Shown here: positions 44,582 to 53,239 of the stretch, in pieces
Position numbering within the stretch: position 1 is the stretch's first letter
Layout of the letters: each line of letters opens with the position of its first letter
NCBI RefSeq assembly: GCF_904846175.1
Contig: NZ_CAJGZM010000003.1
Span: 186,001 to 250,000, forward strand
Origin: Psychrobacter immobilis
GTDB taxonomy: Bacteria > Pseudomonadota > Gammaproteobacteria > Pseudomonadales > Moraxellaceae
Reading direction: 5' to 3'
DNA: 64,000 nt
The notes under the pieces: model-generated
The model's input: only the letters and a program-made list of their open reading frames with translations
Told to the model about the DNA's origin: nothing
Databases searched by the model: none
Translations under genes and position numbers: made by a program

Positions 44582-46771
44582 TTATAATTGATATAGCCGG
44601 ATAATATTAGGGAATCCGAGTAGCGAGCGGAGTTCGCGAATACCTTGCGCTAAATGATTGCGACTACGTACCACGATATGAATAATAGTATCGCTGCTAC
44701 GCACATCGACCTTTTCGACCCCGATATTTAACTGGCGCAAATGATAAATCACTTCGCTGATTTGCTCATCACTTAAGGCGATTGAGAGCTTAAGATAAGC
44801 GGGGAAACGAACTTTACTACCATGTTCTTCTGAGTTGCTCTGCTTAATTGCTTTATCATTGCGCCAGCGTAATTGGATAACCTGATAAGGATTGTCCTTA
44901 CGGATATCGTCCAATGAAAAGCATTTATGTCGATGGACAACCAGACCATGACGAGATAAATGGCCGACGATAGGGTCGCCATAAATGGGGTGACAGCAAT
45001 TGGCAAAATCAAGCTCAACGCCTGAAGCATTGACAATCAATTGCTGCGGTTGGGTCATATCATCAACGCTCTCTTGCGATTGAATATCACAAACTTCATC
45101 GCTAAACAAACGCGTAACCACCAATTGCGGCAATAGTGTACCTGAGCTTATCTGTTCAAATAGCGCCGATTTTTCAGTCAGTCCACGCCATTCGATGAGG
45201 TTTTTCCAATCACTTTCGCTTAAATCATCAAGACTTTTTTGATAGGTTTTTAATGCTCTATCTAAGGCTTGCATGCCGTGATGCTGCTTATCGGCGGCAG
45301 ATAAGTCTTTAAACCAGCGTAGAATTTCAACCCGCGCTTTATTGGTGACTACAAAGCCTAACCATTCCGCTTTTGGTTCAGAGTGACTATTGACCTCAAT
45401 CTCGACCAACTGTCCGTTTTTAAGCACGGTACCAAGTTTTGCGTGTTTATTATCAACATTGGCACCGACGGCGACATTGCCGACCATAGGCCCTACGGCG
45501 TAGGCAAAGTCTAGCGCGGTTGCGCCCTGTGGTAGCTCATAAGCACGCCCTTGTGGACTGTAGCAGATGATTTTACTCGAGTGCAGATAATCCATCAGCT
45601 CATTAATGGTGGAGACCGCCGCTGAAAAGTCGGGGCTATCTTCATTTAAGCTGTCTTCATCGTCGACCAAGTCTTTCATATTGCGTAATGACGCTTGAAT
45701 GACCGATTGACTGACGTCGGAGGCATGTTCTGCGCCAATAACGCCAAGCCTTGCAGCGTTCTGCATTTGCTTCGTTAAAATGGTGACTTTAACAAAGTCA
45801 TTATCGCGCTCATAGATAAGGGTCAGCGACTGATTGCCACCGGGCAGCGGCCGGCGAATATTATCAGCGATATGACTGTCATCAATCTGATACTTTTTAA
45901 TCAGATAATAAGCAAGCTTGTCACAGGCTTCGATATTATCAAGGACAATCTCAAATGCATAATGGCGCAGTAGGGCATTGATTTCACCGCGATTACGGAA
46001 AAACTGCCGGAAGATAACGACGCGATTGTCTAAGACTTTAACCATGCCATTAAGATCAAGATTATTAAGAACAATACTTAAATAGCGATGAATGGCTTCT
46101 CTTTGAAAATTGCGCCCAAGTCCATGTTGTAGTAGCTTATCAGAGATCTTGTTATACATTTCAGAATCAAGGTTACGATAACAAAGCACTTCGATATAGT
46201 CGGCAATGTCATTGAGACCCATTAAGCGTGCAAAGGGCACATAAAAATCCAAGGTTTCTTGTGCCGTGGTGCGCTGTTTTTCAGGACGTACCGCATCCAA
46301 AGTCGACATATTATGCAAGCGGTCAGATAGTTTGATAATCAGTACACGCGGGTCGGCAAGGGTGGCCGTCAAGATTTTATGAAAGGTAGCCGCTTTATTT
46401 TCTTGTTTATTATGGGTTGATGATTTTAATTTGGTGACGCCATCGACCAGTCTTGCCACTATTTTGCCATAACGCTGCTCAATCTGCTCAGCCGTGACCT
46501 CGGTATCTTCGACCGTATCATGGAGAATTGCCGCAATAATCGTATCGCGATCCAAGCGAAAACCTGCCAATATTTCGGCAACGGCAATCGGATGGGTGAT
46601 ATAAGGCTCCCCTGATTTACGCTTGTCTTTGATATGCGCAATATCACCGAACTCACAGGCATCAATAATATCACTACGTTCAGCCGCAGTGAGATAACCT
46701 ACTGAGCGCAGCAGATTATATTGAGCGTCATCGACTAAAGGATGACTGAGTTTGGGTAAGGTTTGACTCAT
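44582..46771 (-). CDS. spoT: SpoT-type (p)ppGpp hydrolase with degenerate synthetase domain
   Basis: A long RSH protein of 729 residues that sets the level of the alarmone (p)ppGpp. The hydrolase HD domain looks intact: His60 in ITHPIAVAEIL, His84-Asp85 in AAILHDTVEDT, and Asp150 in IKLSDRLHNMSTL. The synthetase domain (about 230-350) is recognisable only by position. The usual catalytic Asp of the Y-A-x-R block is missing (HYAFEIVLDN, 270-279), the G-Y-x-S-L-H-T block reads GGNQSLTLIY (311-320), and the E-x-Q-I-R-T block reads VKVTILTKQM (327-336). TGS (about 395-455), zinc-finger (NCCHPIYGDPIVGHLSRHG) and ACT domains follow. It probably hydrolyses but does not make (p)ppGpp, as described for SpoT of Acinetobacter. 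Confidence 0.94.
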   Translation of the reverse strand: MSQTLPKLSHPLVDDAQYNLLRSVGYLTAAERSDIIDACEFGDIAHIKDKRKSGEPYITHPIAVAEILAGFRLDRDTIIAAILHDTVEDTEVTAEQIEQRYGKIVARLVDGVTKLKSSTHNKQENKAATFHKILTATLADPRVLIIKLSDRLHNMSTLDAVRPEKQRTTAQETLDFYVPFARLMGLNDIADYIEVLCYRNLDSEMYNKISDKLLQHGLGRNFQREAIHRYLSIVLNNLDLNGMVKVLDNRVVIFRQFFRNRGEINALLRHYAFEIVLDNIEACDKLAYYLIKKYQIDDSHIADNIRRPLPGGNQSLTLIYERDNDFVKVTILTKQMQNAARLGVIGAEHASDVSQSVIQASLRNMKDLVDDEDSLNEDSPDFSAAVSTINELMDYLHSSKIICYSPQGRAYELPQGATALDFAYAVGPMVGNVAVGANVDNKHAKLGTVLKNGQLVEIEVNSHSEPKAEWLGFVVTNKARVEILRWFKDLSAADKQHHGMQALDRALKTYQKSLDDLSESDWKNLIEWRGLTEKSALFEQISSGTLLPQLVVTRLFSDEVCDIQSQESVDDMTQPQQLIVNASGVELDFANCCHPIYGDPIVGHLSRHGLVVHRHKCFSLDDIRKDNPYQVIQLRWRNDKAIKQSNSEEHGSKVRFPAYLKLSIALSDEQISEVIYHLRQLNIGVEKVDVRSSDTIIHIVVRSRNHLAQGIRELRSLLGFPNIIRLYQL

Positions 46772-46945
46772 AAAGCGGCGATCCTATTTTCCAATACCTA
46801 TTTGCCAGTTCAGGAGGATTTGTCGATGCGAGACAGTTTATCGGTGCTGGACTGTTTGGGTAAATGGTGACTGAATGAATGCTGACTGACCTAAGCTACA
46901 AAAGCTTAAAAGCGCAAAGCTAAAAAACGGGCAGACCACCCTCTA

Positions 46946-46973
46946 ATTAATCGTAAATCGCCTTCAATGTCAA
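46946..46973 (-). promoter_or_regulatory. Candidate sigma-70 promoter for spoT
   Basis: On the minus strand a consensus TTGACA (-35, 46968-46973) is followed by a 16-base spacer and ATTAAT (46946-46951). It lies about 175 bases before the spoT start. Shortly after the expected start point a GGG/CCC pair is followed by T6, which could act as a weak attenuator. Confidence 0.45.
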
Positions 46974-47004
46974 CTGCTAAGCGAGTAGGCTATGCAAAAA
47001 TTAA

Positions 47005-47032
47005 GAAATTCCGACTGAATGGTAGGAATTTC
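47005..47032. repeat. Inverted repeat upstream of spoT
   Basis: GAAATTCC (47005-47012) and GGAATTTC (47025-47032) are perfect 8-bp arms with a 12-base spacer, just upstream of the candidate spoT promoter. It could be an operator or chance in A/T-rich DNA. Confidence 0.4.
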
Positions 47033-47171
47033 GCTATAAGCGGACGTTAAAACTGCTCATTGCTTAGTTTGTGCTCGCTTTTTGCTCGGTATTTATACTC
47101 AATGCTTATAGTTTGGTATTCTCGTTCTTGTCAGGTTTACGAGTATTATAAATAATAATAGCGTCACAACC

Positions 47172-47200
47172 AAAAAACCACAGCTTATGCTGTGGTTATT
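47172..47200 (-). terminator. Rho-independent terminator after rpoZ
   Basis: Arms AACCACAGC (47176-47184) and GCTGTGGTT (47189-47197) around a TTAT loop; on the minus strand the stem runs into T6. It lies about 95 bases after the rpoZ stop. Confidence 0.87.
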
Positions 47201-47290
47201 ATTTATCAAAAATGTCATCACTTGGAAAAGTGATCAAGCAAACTAAGACCTTAAAAGTACTGTTTCAAAAAGCTTGATTATAAAAGAACA

Positions 47291-47551
47291 TTAAAAACCA
47301 TGATCGCCTGATAAAGCTAAATCTAAGGAGTTTGTCGCAAAGTTGTGATCTGGCTGATTTAAAATATCACGGGTGATTTTGCCCGCAGCGATTTCACGCA
47401 ATGCCAATACAGTAGGCTTGTCGTTATCAACGTCAACCAATGGTTCAGCGATACCTTTGGCTAACTGACGGGCGCGTTTGCTTGCGACCAATACCAGCTC
47501 AAAGCGATTATCAACATTATCCAAACAATCTTCAATCGTCACTCGTGCCAT
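47291..47551 (-). CDS. rpoZ: RNA polymerase omega subunit
   Basis: An 86-residue subunit that helps assemble RNA polymerase and forms part of a (p)ppGpp site. The N-terminus [33 protein letters not shown] is the family signature, followed by [22 protein letters not shown] precedes the ATG at 47551. It lies between gmk and spoT on the minus strand, the conserved order. Confidence 0.96.
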   Translation of the reverse strand: MARVTIEDCLDNVDNRFELVLVASKRARQLAKGIAEPLVDVDNDKPTVLALREIAAGKITRDILNQPDHNFATNSLDLALSGDHGF

Positions 47552-47773
47552 AAATAGCTACCTCGGTTGTTTTTATTAGTCACGGAGCTTGCCCGCCACT
47601 CAATAAAAATAATATCAAAAATACAAAAGGGGTGATAGTTAGGCATTATAGCATTTTTTGCTTGGGCGCGTGGTTGCTTTTTATATCTGCTGCTACTTAT
47701 ATTGAAGGCGACGCGCGCAATACTTAGATAAGAGGGTAGATAATGCCATTTTAACCTTCGCCTCTTTTTCCGA

Positions 47774-48400
47774 CTACTCTTCTACTTTAGGATTGAGTAA
47801 GTTGGTAATGGTGCGATGATAACGCTGCTGTTGGCGTTTAAGGGTTTGTCTGTCAGCAACGATAATGGCTTTTAGCTCAGTCAAGGCCACTTCAAAATTG
47901 TCATTAATAATGACAAAATCAAAATGCACATATTGCGCCATCTCAGTGACTGCACCAGACAAACGCTGCTCGATGACTTCTAGCGTATCTTGTGCGCGCG
48001 TCGATAGACGTTGACGTAAGGTGGCGATACTTGGCGGCAAGATAAAAATCATCGTCGCATCGGTGAAGATTTTTTTCACTTGCAGCGCCCCTTGCCAATC
48101 AATCTCTAGGATAACATCAACGCCAGCTTCCAGTTGCGTACGAACACTTTGCTCTGAGGTGCCATAATAATTGCCAAACACTTCGGCATGTTCTAAAAAC
48201 TTGCCTTCACCGATAGCCGTGACAAACTTATTAACGTCGGTAAAATGGTAATGATGACCATCAATCTCACCTGGACGCGGTGCGCGCGTGGTGTGCGATA
48301 CGCTAACCGTCAAGTCATTGGTAGTGGCCAATAATTGCTTTACCAGTGAAGTCTTGCCTGTACCCGAGGCGGCAGTAATAATAAATAATGAACCTGTCAT
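47774..48400 (-). CDS. gmk: Guanylate kinase
   Basis: A P-loop kinase that converts GMP to GDP with ATP. The 208-residue protein has [18 protein letters not shown] (Walker A, residues about 6-23), [33 protein letters not shown], and [13 protein letters not shown], all standard GMP-binding and catalytic blocks. The start ATG lies immediately downstream of a 15-bp tandem repeat, and the ribosome-site bases (AGGG on the coding strand) lie partly in the last repeat unit. rpoZ follows after 222 bases. Confidence 0.96.
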   Translation of the reverse strand: MTGSLFIITAASGTGKTSLVKQLLATTNDLTVSVSHTTRAPRPGEIDGHHYHFTDVNKFVTAIGEGKFLEHAEVFGNYYGTSEQSVRTQLEAGVDVILEIDWQGALQVKKIFTDATMIFILPPSIATLRQRLSTRAQDTLEVIEQRLSGAVTEMAQYVHFDFVIINDNFEVALTELKAIIVADRQTLKRQQQRYHRTITNLLNPKVEE

Positions 48401-48410
48401 ACAGTATTCC

Positions 48411-48470
48411 CTAATGAAGTGTTTTCTAATGGAGTCTGCTCTGATGCTATGTATTCTAATGAAGCATTTA
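48411..48470. repeat. Four tandem 15-bp repeats immediately upstream of gmk
   Basis: Units start at 48411, 48426, 48441 and 48456 with an exact 15-base period. Copies 1, 2 and 4 begin CTAATGAAG, CTAATGGAG and CTAATGAAG; copy 3 is degenerate (CTGATGCTA). The array ends 11 bases from the gmk start codon. On the coding strand each good unit ends CATTAG, and the last contributes the AG of the AGGG ribosome-site element. Confidence 0.65.
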
Positions 48471-48863
48471 TTAACAAAATATGAGCTGGCAAAATTTATT
48501 CTATGTTGCTAATAAAAGACCCAAAACTGTTTTAATAAAGCGCTAAAAACTGGTAAAAAGAAAAAACGCCATCAAGTATGGCGCTAGAGATTTTTATTGA
48601 TTGTTAATAGATGCCTTATTATAAACTGCTTTTAAGGCTTTTATTTTAATTAGAAAGGGCTTTTTATGACTTAGCCTTATTTATTGTGTGTTTTATGATA
48701 AAAAAGTGCTTTGTCAATGTGCGGTAAATTTGAAACATGGCTATTTTCAAAGGCAATAAAAGCAAATTATGCTAAAGTAGAGCATTGATTTTATCCCAAG
48801 TTTTGATGTAAAGCAGTTTGACGTTGAGCTTTAACCATAAATTATCTAATGATAGGCCCTATT
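48471..48863. other. Spacer between the divergent gmk and ispH genes
   Basis: With the 15-bp repeats this makes a 463-base gene-free stretch. It contains a minus-strand terminator-like hairpin (48561-48583), two exact copies of the recurrent AAAGCAGTTT word in opposite orientations (48623-48632 and 48810-48819), and A/T-rich DNA. No gene is visible. Promoters for gmk and ispH must lie here. Confidence 0.55.
48561..48583 (-). terminator. Orphan minus-strand terminator-like hairpin
   Basis: CGCCAT (48567-48572) and ATGGCG (48578-48583) form a 6-bp stem followed on the minus strand by T6. No minus-strand gene lies upstream of it before the divergent ispH gene, so any transcript it ends would be a short RNA, or it may act as an attenuator of gmk. 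Confidence 0.4.
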
Positions 48864-49820
48864 ATGCAAATTTATCTTGCCAATCCACGTGGATTTTGTG
48901 CTGGTGTGGATCGCGCGATTGCGATAGTGAACGAAGCATTGACACGTTTTGAGCCACCTATTTATGTGCGCCATGAAGTCGTCCATAATAAATTTGTGGT
49001 GTCTGATTTGGCCAATCGCGGTGCAGTTTTTGTTGAAGAGCTGCATGAAGTACCAGACGGCTCGATTGTTATTTTCTCGGCTCATGGCGTCTCAAAAGCC
49101 GTTGAAGATGAAGCTGAGCGTCGTGATTTGACCGTATTTGATGCGACTTGTCCATTGGTTACTAAAGTACATATCGAAGTGGCGAAATTTGCCCAAGACG
49201 GTATGGATGCGGTATTGATTGGTCATGCAGGACATCCTGAAGTCGAAGGTACCATGGGGCGTTTCAATCGTCGCCATGGTGGTGAAATTCATTTGGTCGA
49301 AAATGAAGGCGATGTCGAAGCTTTGAGTGTCCAAAATGCTGAGCACTTAGCCTTTGTTACCCAAACAACTTTGTCGATGGATGATACCGCACGCGTTATT
49401 GATGCGCTGCGTGAAAAATTCCCTAGCATTCAAGGTCCGCGCAAAGACGATATCTGCTATGCCACCCAAAATCGTCAAGATGCAGTCAAAGATTTAGCCG
49501 GTCGCTGTGAAGTAGTCTTGGTGGTTGGTTCGCCGAATTCGTCGAATTCTAATCGCTTGCGTGAATTGGCTGAGCGCATGGATTGTCGTGCCTATCTGAT
49601 TGATAATGCCACCGAGATGGATAGACGTTGGTTTGACGGCATACAGAGTGTCGGTGTGACCGCTGGGGCATCAGCGCCTGAGATATTAATCCAAGAGGTG
49701 CTGCAGCAGTTGCAAGATTGGGGCGGTGATTTACCGAGCGAGCTGTCAGGTATCGAAGAAAACGTTACTTTTAGTTTGCCGAAAGCTTTACGCATTCCGG
49801 TCACGCAAGTAGGTAAGTAG
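48864..49820 (+). CDS. ispH: 4-hydroxy-3-methylbut-2-enyl diphosphate reductase IspH
   Basis: An iron-sulfur enzyme for the last step of the MEP isoprenoid pathway, giving IPP and DMAPP. Three cluster Cys residues are seen in [13 protein letters not shown] (about residue 12), [12 protein letters not shown] (about 96) and [11 protein letters not shown] (about 195). Also [30 protein letters not shown] and the substrate-binding [13 protein letters not shown] and [13 protein letters not shown]. The ATG at 48864 (AGG upstream) fits the family start [10 protein letters not shown] better than the ATG at 48849. A small membrane protein gene follows one base after the stop. Confidence 0.97.
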   Translation: MQIYLANPRGFCAGVDRAIAIVNEALTRFEPPIYVRHEVVHNKFVVSDLANRGAVFVEELHEVPDGSIVIFSAHGVSKAVEDEAERRDLTVFDATCPLVTKVHIEVAKFAQDGMDAVLIGHAGHPEVEGTMGRFNRRHGGEIHLVENEGDVEALSVQNAEHLAFVTQTTLSMDDTARVIDALREKFPSIQGPRKDDICYATQNRQDAVKDLAGRCEVVLVVGSPNSSNSNRLRELAERMDCRAYLIDNATEMDRRWFDGIQSVGVTAGASAPEILIQEVLQQLQDWGGDLPSELSGIEENVTFSLPKALRIPVTQVGK

Positions 49821-49821
49821 C

Positions 49822-50067
49822 ATGAACAAGCAGAAACAGAAATTCGTCTTGGCAGAAGCCTCTCTTGATGACGTTAATAAGCAATTGAAAATCAATATGT
49901 TCACCATTGTCATACTGATATTGGTGCTTTTTATGAATATCGCGCAGTTTATGAGAGATTATAGTCTGCTATATGGGGCGCTTATTGCCATCATGGCTTT
50001 TTTTCTATTCGTAATGGCTAAAAGTCGCACATTGCTGATGATGAGAAAACAAGAGCTCAGCAAATAA
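49822..50067 (+). CDS. Small two-helix membrane protein coupled to ispH
   Basis: An 81-residue protein whose start lies one base after the ispH stop, with AGGTAAG inside the end of ispH as ribosome site, so translation is probably coupled. Two membrane helices occupy residues about 27-47 (INMFTIVILILVLFMNIAQF) and 50-68 (YSLLYGALIAIMAFFLFVM). Short basic tails lie at both ends. I recognise no family. The tight link suggests constant co-expression with ispH, not necessarily a shared function. Confidence 0.75.
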   Translation: MNKQKQKFVLAEASLDDVNKQLKINMFTIVILILVLFMNIAQFMRDYSLLYGALIAIMAFFLFVMAKSRTLLMMRKQELSK

Positions 50068-50190
50068 ATGGTGAAGGTAAGCCAAATTTAACCATCAAAA
50101 CGAAGCTGTTAAAACAAAGCTACCGAATTATCACAGCGGTCAAAAGTACTAAATCAATAAGAAATATTGGATTAAAGATTAAGGGTGTTC

Positions 50191-51006
50191 ATGTCAGCTT
50201 ATTATCATTTTATCAAACGCGAACAGCAAGAAGACGGTGTCAGCGTTGCCCATTATCAGCCAACCAAGCATGCACAAGGCGCTTGGAATGAGCATGAACA
50301 GCATATGGCACCAGTGACAGGTTTGCTTACTGCTGAGCTTAACGGTTATGCCCCGCAGGAAAATATGCGTATTGCCCGTATCAGCCTTGATATTTTAGGC
50401 TTGATTCCGCTTGATGACTTTACCATTACCACCCGCTGTATTCGTCCCGGCAGAACGATTGAGCTGGTTGAATCGGTCATGAGCAGCCGTGGTCGTGATG
50501 CGATTATTGCGCGCGCATGGCGCTTGATGACGCAAGATACCAGCGAGATTGCCGGACTTGAAGACCAAAAATCCATTCATAAGCCTGAAGAGTTATCGAG
50601 TTGGGAAGGTATGAAAGGCTGGCCGGGTGGTTTTATCGAAAGCGTGCGCTTAGTGGCTGCTCCAGACCGTCGTCCTGGTCGTGGCATGGTATGGATCACC
50701 AACGATGTCGATATGGTAGAGGGCGTACCTACCGATGACTTGGTGCATCTACTGGGTATGGTCGATACCGCCAATGGCGTCGTACCAAGGCTGGGACTTG
50801 GCTTATCAGAATTGCAATGGATGTTCCCTAATACGGATTTGCAAATTCATATGCATCGCGCGCCGCAAGGTAAATGGCTTGGAATTGAAGCCGTGCAACA
50901 ATACGGTGCTGATGGCATCGGGCTGACCAGCGCCGTGCTGCATGATATCCATGGTCCTTTTGGTCGCAGCGAGCAAATCTTAACGATCCGTCCAATGCCG
51001 CGCTAA
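50191..51006 (+). CDS. Hotdog-fold acyl-CoA thioesterase family protein
   Basis: A 271-residue cytoplasmic protein with the TesB-like double hotdog layout. The N-terminal half contains ARISLDILGLIPLDDFTIT and RPGRTIELVESVMSSRGRDAIIARAWRLM, the typical acyl-CoA thioesterase hydrophobic helix and strands. The C-terminal half shows DDLVHLLGMVDTANGVVPRLGLG and WLGIEAVQQYGADGIGLTSAVLHDIHGPFGRSEQ. AAGGG precedes the ATG at 50191. The natural acyl substrate is unknown. It lies alone before the catalase gene. Confidence 0.85.
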   Translation: MSAYYHFIKREQQEDGVSVAHYQPTKHAQGAWNEHEQHMAPVTGLLTAELNGYAPQENMRIARISLDILGLIPLDDFTITTRCIRPGRTIELVESVMSSRGRDAIIARAWRLMTQDTSEIAGLEDQKSIHKPEELSSWEGMKGWPGGFIESVRLVAAPDRRPGRGMVWITNDVDMVEGVPTDDLVHLLGMVDTANGVVPRLGLGLSELQWMFPNTDLQIHMHRAPQGKWLGIEAVQQYGADGIGLTSAVLHDIHGPFGRSEQILTIRPMPR

Positions 51007-51420
51007 AAGCTCGCCGCTATTTCATTAAGCACTATTTAATTATGCGCGAATCAATTCATTATCATTGAATGTAATCAATTCACTTTGAAGTTGCAATATT
51101 GAGCTAACAGCCGTTTTTATCGCTATTATTGAGATTATCTCCTAGGCAATAAAGTCCTTTTGGTAAATCAAAAATGCGCTTAGTGGTTCTGAAAAATAAA
51201 ACAAAAGCATGTGGTTAATTAATTATACAAATCAATGCCAATCGGTTGTAATGGTAGCTAATAAGTCAACAAGCACCACAACATCATTACACTGACAGGT
51301 TATTATGAAAAAGAATTACCATTTTTCGAACAAACTGACCGCTATTCTAGATTTATTGCTAGAAGCTTATTCAGAATAGATTTTCTGTTTTCATCCATTT
51401 GTTTTCAAAGGAGTATCACT
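51007..51420. other. Spacer upstream of the catalase gene
   Basis: A 414-base A/T-rich interval. Its one coding candidate is a 24-codon ORF at 51305-51379, described separately. I do not see a clear OxyR site or strong hairpin by eye. Confidence 0.4.
51305..51379 (+). CDS. Possible 24-residue leader peptide or small protein upstream of katA
   Basis: An ATG frame of 24 codons ending 41 bases before the catalase start. The product reads [20 protein letters not shown] and four further residues: basic first, then a short amphipathic Leu-rich helix with acidic end. A CAGG element lies six bases before the ATG, a weak ribosome site. It could be a leader peptide, a small membrane-associated protein or chance. 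Confidence 0.3.
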   Translation: MKKNYHFSNKLTAILDLLLEAYSE

Positions 51421-52953
51421 ATGAGCAATGATATGAGCGATAAAAAATGTCCTTATGCACCAACCCAGCTAACCATGAGCAATGGTGCACCAGTCGCTGA
51501 TAACCAAAATAGTCTCACCGCAGGCAAACGTGGACCACTATTGGCACAAGATATTTGGCTAAATGAAAAGCTTGGTAACTTTGTTCGCGAAGTGATTCCA
51601 GAGCGCCGCATGCATGCTAAAGGTTCTGGCGCTTTTGGTACCTTTACCGTCACCAACGACATTACTAAATATACCCGCGCTGCTATCTTTAGTGAAGTCG
51701 GTAAGCAAACGGAAATGTTTGCGCGTTTTAGTACGGTGGCAGGCGAGCGCGGTGCCGCTGATGCCGAGCGTGATATTCGCGGTTTTGCGTTAAAGTTCTA
51801 TACCGAAGAAGGTAACTGGGACATGGTCGGCAACAATACCCCAGTGTTCTTTTTACGTGACCCACGTAAGTTTCCAGACTTGAACAAAGCAGTCAAACGT
51901 GATCCACGTACCAATATGCGCTCAGCAACCAATAACTGGGATTTTTGGACCTTGCTGCCAGAAGCTTTCCATCAGGTCACCATCGTTATGAGTGATCGCG
52001 GTCTGCCAGCATCGTATAGACATATGCATGGTTTTGGCTCGCATACCTACAGCTTTTGGAATGAAGCCAATGAGCGTTTTTGGGTCAAATTCCATTTCCG
52101 TACACAGCAAGGTATCAAAAACTTAACCGATGCAGAAGCGACAGATGTGGTTGGTATGGATCGTGAAAGTCATCAAAAAGATTTGTATGATGCCATCGAA
52201 AATGGCGATTTTCCAAAGTGGAAAATGTATGTGCAAATCATGCCAGAAGCTGAGGCGGACATTGTACCTTATCATCCGTTTGATTTAACCAAAGTATGGC
52301 CAAAAGGCGATTATCCGCTGATTGAAGTTGGCGAGTTCGAATTAAACAAAAACTCTGATAACTACTTTGTCGATGTCGAGCAGGCCGCATTTGCCCCAAG
52401 TAATTTAGTACCGGGTATCAGCGTTTCACCAGATAAAATGCTACAAAATCGCTTGATTAACTATGCTGATGCGCAGCGTTATCGTGTTGGGGTTAATCAC
52501 CAGCAGATTCCGGTGAATAAGCCACGTTGCCCTGTGATGAGCAATCATCGCGATGGTCAAGGCCGTGTTGATGATAACTACGGCAGTCGCCCACACTATG
52601 AGCCAAACAGCTTTAGCCAATGGCAAGAGCAGCCTGACTATGCTGAGCCGCCACTAAAGATTAACGGCGATGCCGCGCATTATGATTTCCGTGAAGACGA
52701 TAGCGATTATTTTAGCCAACCTAGAGCGTTGTTTAATTTGATGAGTGCTGAGCAGCAACAAGTGCTATTTGAAAATACTGCTAATAATATGGCAGGTGTA
52801 CCGGACTTTATTCAGTATCGTCATATTCGTAACTGTAACTGGTGTGATCCTGCATATGGCGAAGGCGTTGCCAAAGCACTAGGCTTAACGGTTGACGAGG
52901 CGATGGAAGCTCGCGCATCTGACCCAGCTCGTCATTTGGCCAGCTGCTTATAG
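51421..52953 (+). CDS. katA: Monofunctional haem catalase
   Basis: A tetrameric catalase of the small-subunit, clade-3 type (510 residues) that dismutates hydrogen peroxide. The catalytic His lies in [18 protein letters not shown] (about residue 62), the distal Asn in [14 protein letters not shown], and the haem-ligand Tyr in [17 protein letters not shown] (about 345). [19 protein letters not shown] and [16 protein letters not shown] are also typical. AAAGGAG lies nine bases before the ATG. There is no signal peptide. The gene is a single unit with a terminator at 53013. Confidence 0.97.
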   Translation: MSNDMSDKKCPYAPTQLTMSNGAPVADNQNSLTAGKRGPLLAQDIWLNEKLGNFVREVIPERRMHAKGSGAFGTFTVTNDITKYTRAAIFSEVGKQTEMFARFSTVAGERGAADAERDIRGFALKFYTEEGNWDMVGNNTPVFFLRDPRKFPDLNKAVKRDPRTNMRSATNNWDFWTLLPEAFHQVTIVMSDRGLPASYRHMHGFGSHTYSFWNEANERFWVKFHFRTQQGIKNLTDAEATDVVGMDRESHQKDLYDAIENGDFPKWKMYVQIMPEAEADIVPYHPFDLTKVWPKGDYPLIEVGEFELNKNSDNYFVDVEQAAFAPSNLVPGISVSPDKMLQNRLINYADAQRYRVGVNHQQIPVNKPRCPVMSNHRDGQGRVDDNYGSRPHYEPNSFSQWQEQPDYAEPPLKINGDAAHYDFREDDSDYFSQPRALFNLMSAEQQQVLFENTANNMAGVPDFIQYRHIRNCNWCDPAYGEGVAKALGLTVDEAMEARASDPARHLASCL

Positions 52954-53009
52954 TTGATAATTTAATAATGAGTCATTTTTAAGCAAAAGCAGTTTATTAA
53001 CTAAATATC

Positions 53010-53044
53010 AAAAAACCGCCTTGGGAAACTAGGGCGGTTTTTTA
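53010..53044 (+). terminator. Rho-independent terminator after katA
   Basis: AAACCGCC (53013-53020) pairs with GGCGGTTT (53033-53040), followed by more T residues. Confidence 0.9.
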
Positions 53045-53083
53045 TGGCTAATGATTTTTTTGACTTGGTTTGATTTGTTTGCG

Positions 53084-53110
53084 CTTGAAATTTTCTTCCG
53101 TGCCCCTATT
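53084..53110 (+). promoter_or_regulatory. Sigma-32 (heat-shock) promoter for htpG
   Basis: CTTGAAA (53084-53090), a 12-base spacer, and CCCCTATT (53103-53110) closely match the enterobacterial heat-shock consensus CTTGAAA / CCCCATNT. It lies about 130 bases before the htpG start, in a place where a stress promoter is expected. Confidence 0.78.
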
Positions 53111-53239
53111 AGTATAAGCAGCCTAACAGTATTTATAGTGTAGTTTCATTAAGCAGATTCGCTAAACTGTTGGTATTTGAAATTTTATGATTAACGTTTG
53201 CTGGCAACAGCAGTTTTGGTAACAATAATAGGAGTTTTT

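Larger units (their letters stand above)
46772..47290. other. Spacer between rpoZ and spoT
   Basis: A 519-base gene-free stretch. It holds the rpoZ terminator (47172-47200), an inverted repeat GAAATTCC/GGAATTTC (47005-47032), a promoter-like pair for spoT (46946-46973) and a C-rich stretch. rpoZ and spoT are nearly contiguous in enterobacteria, so spoT here seems to be a separate transcription unit. Confidence 0.6.
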
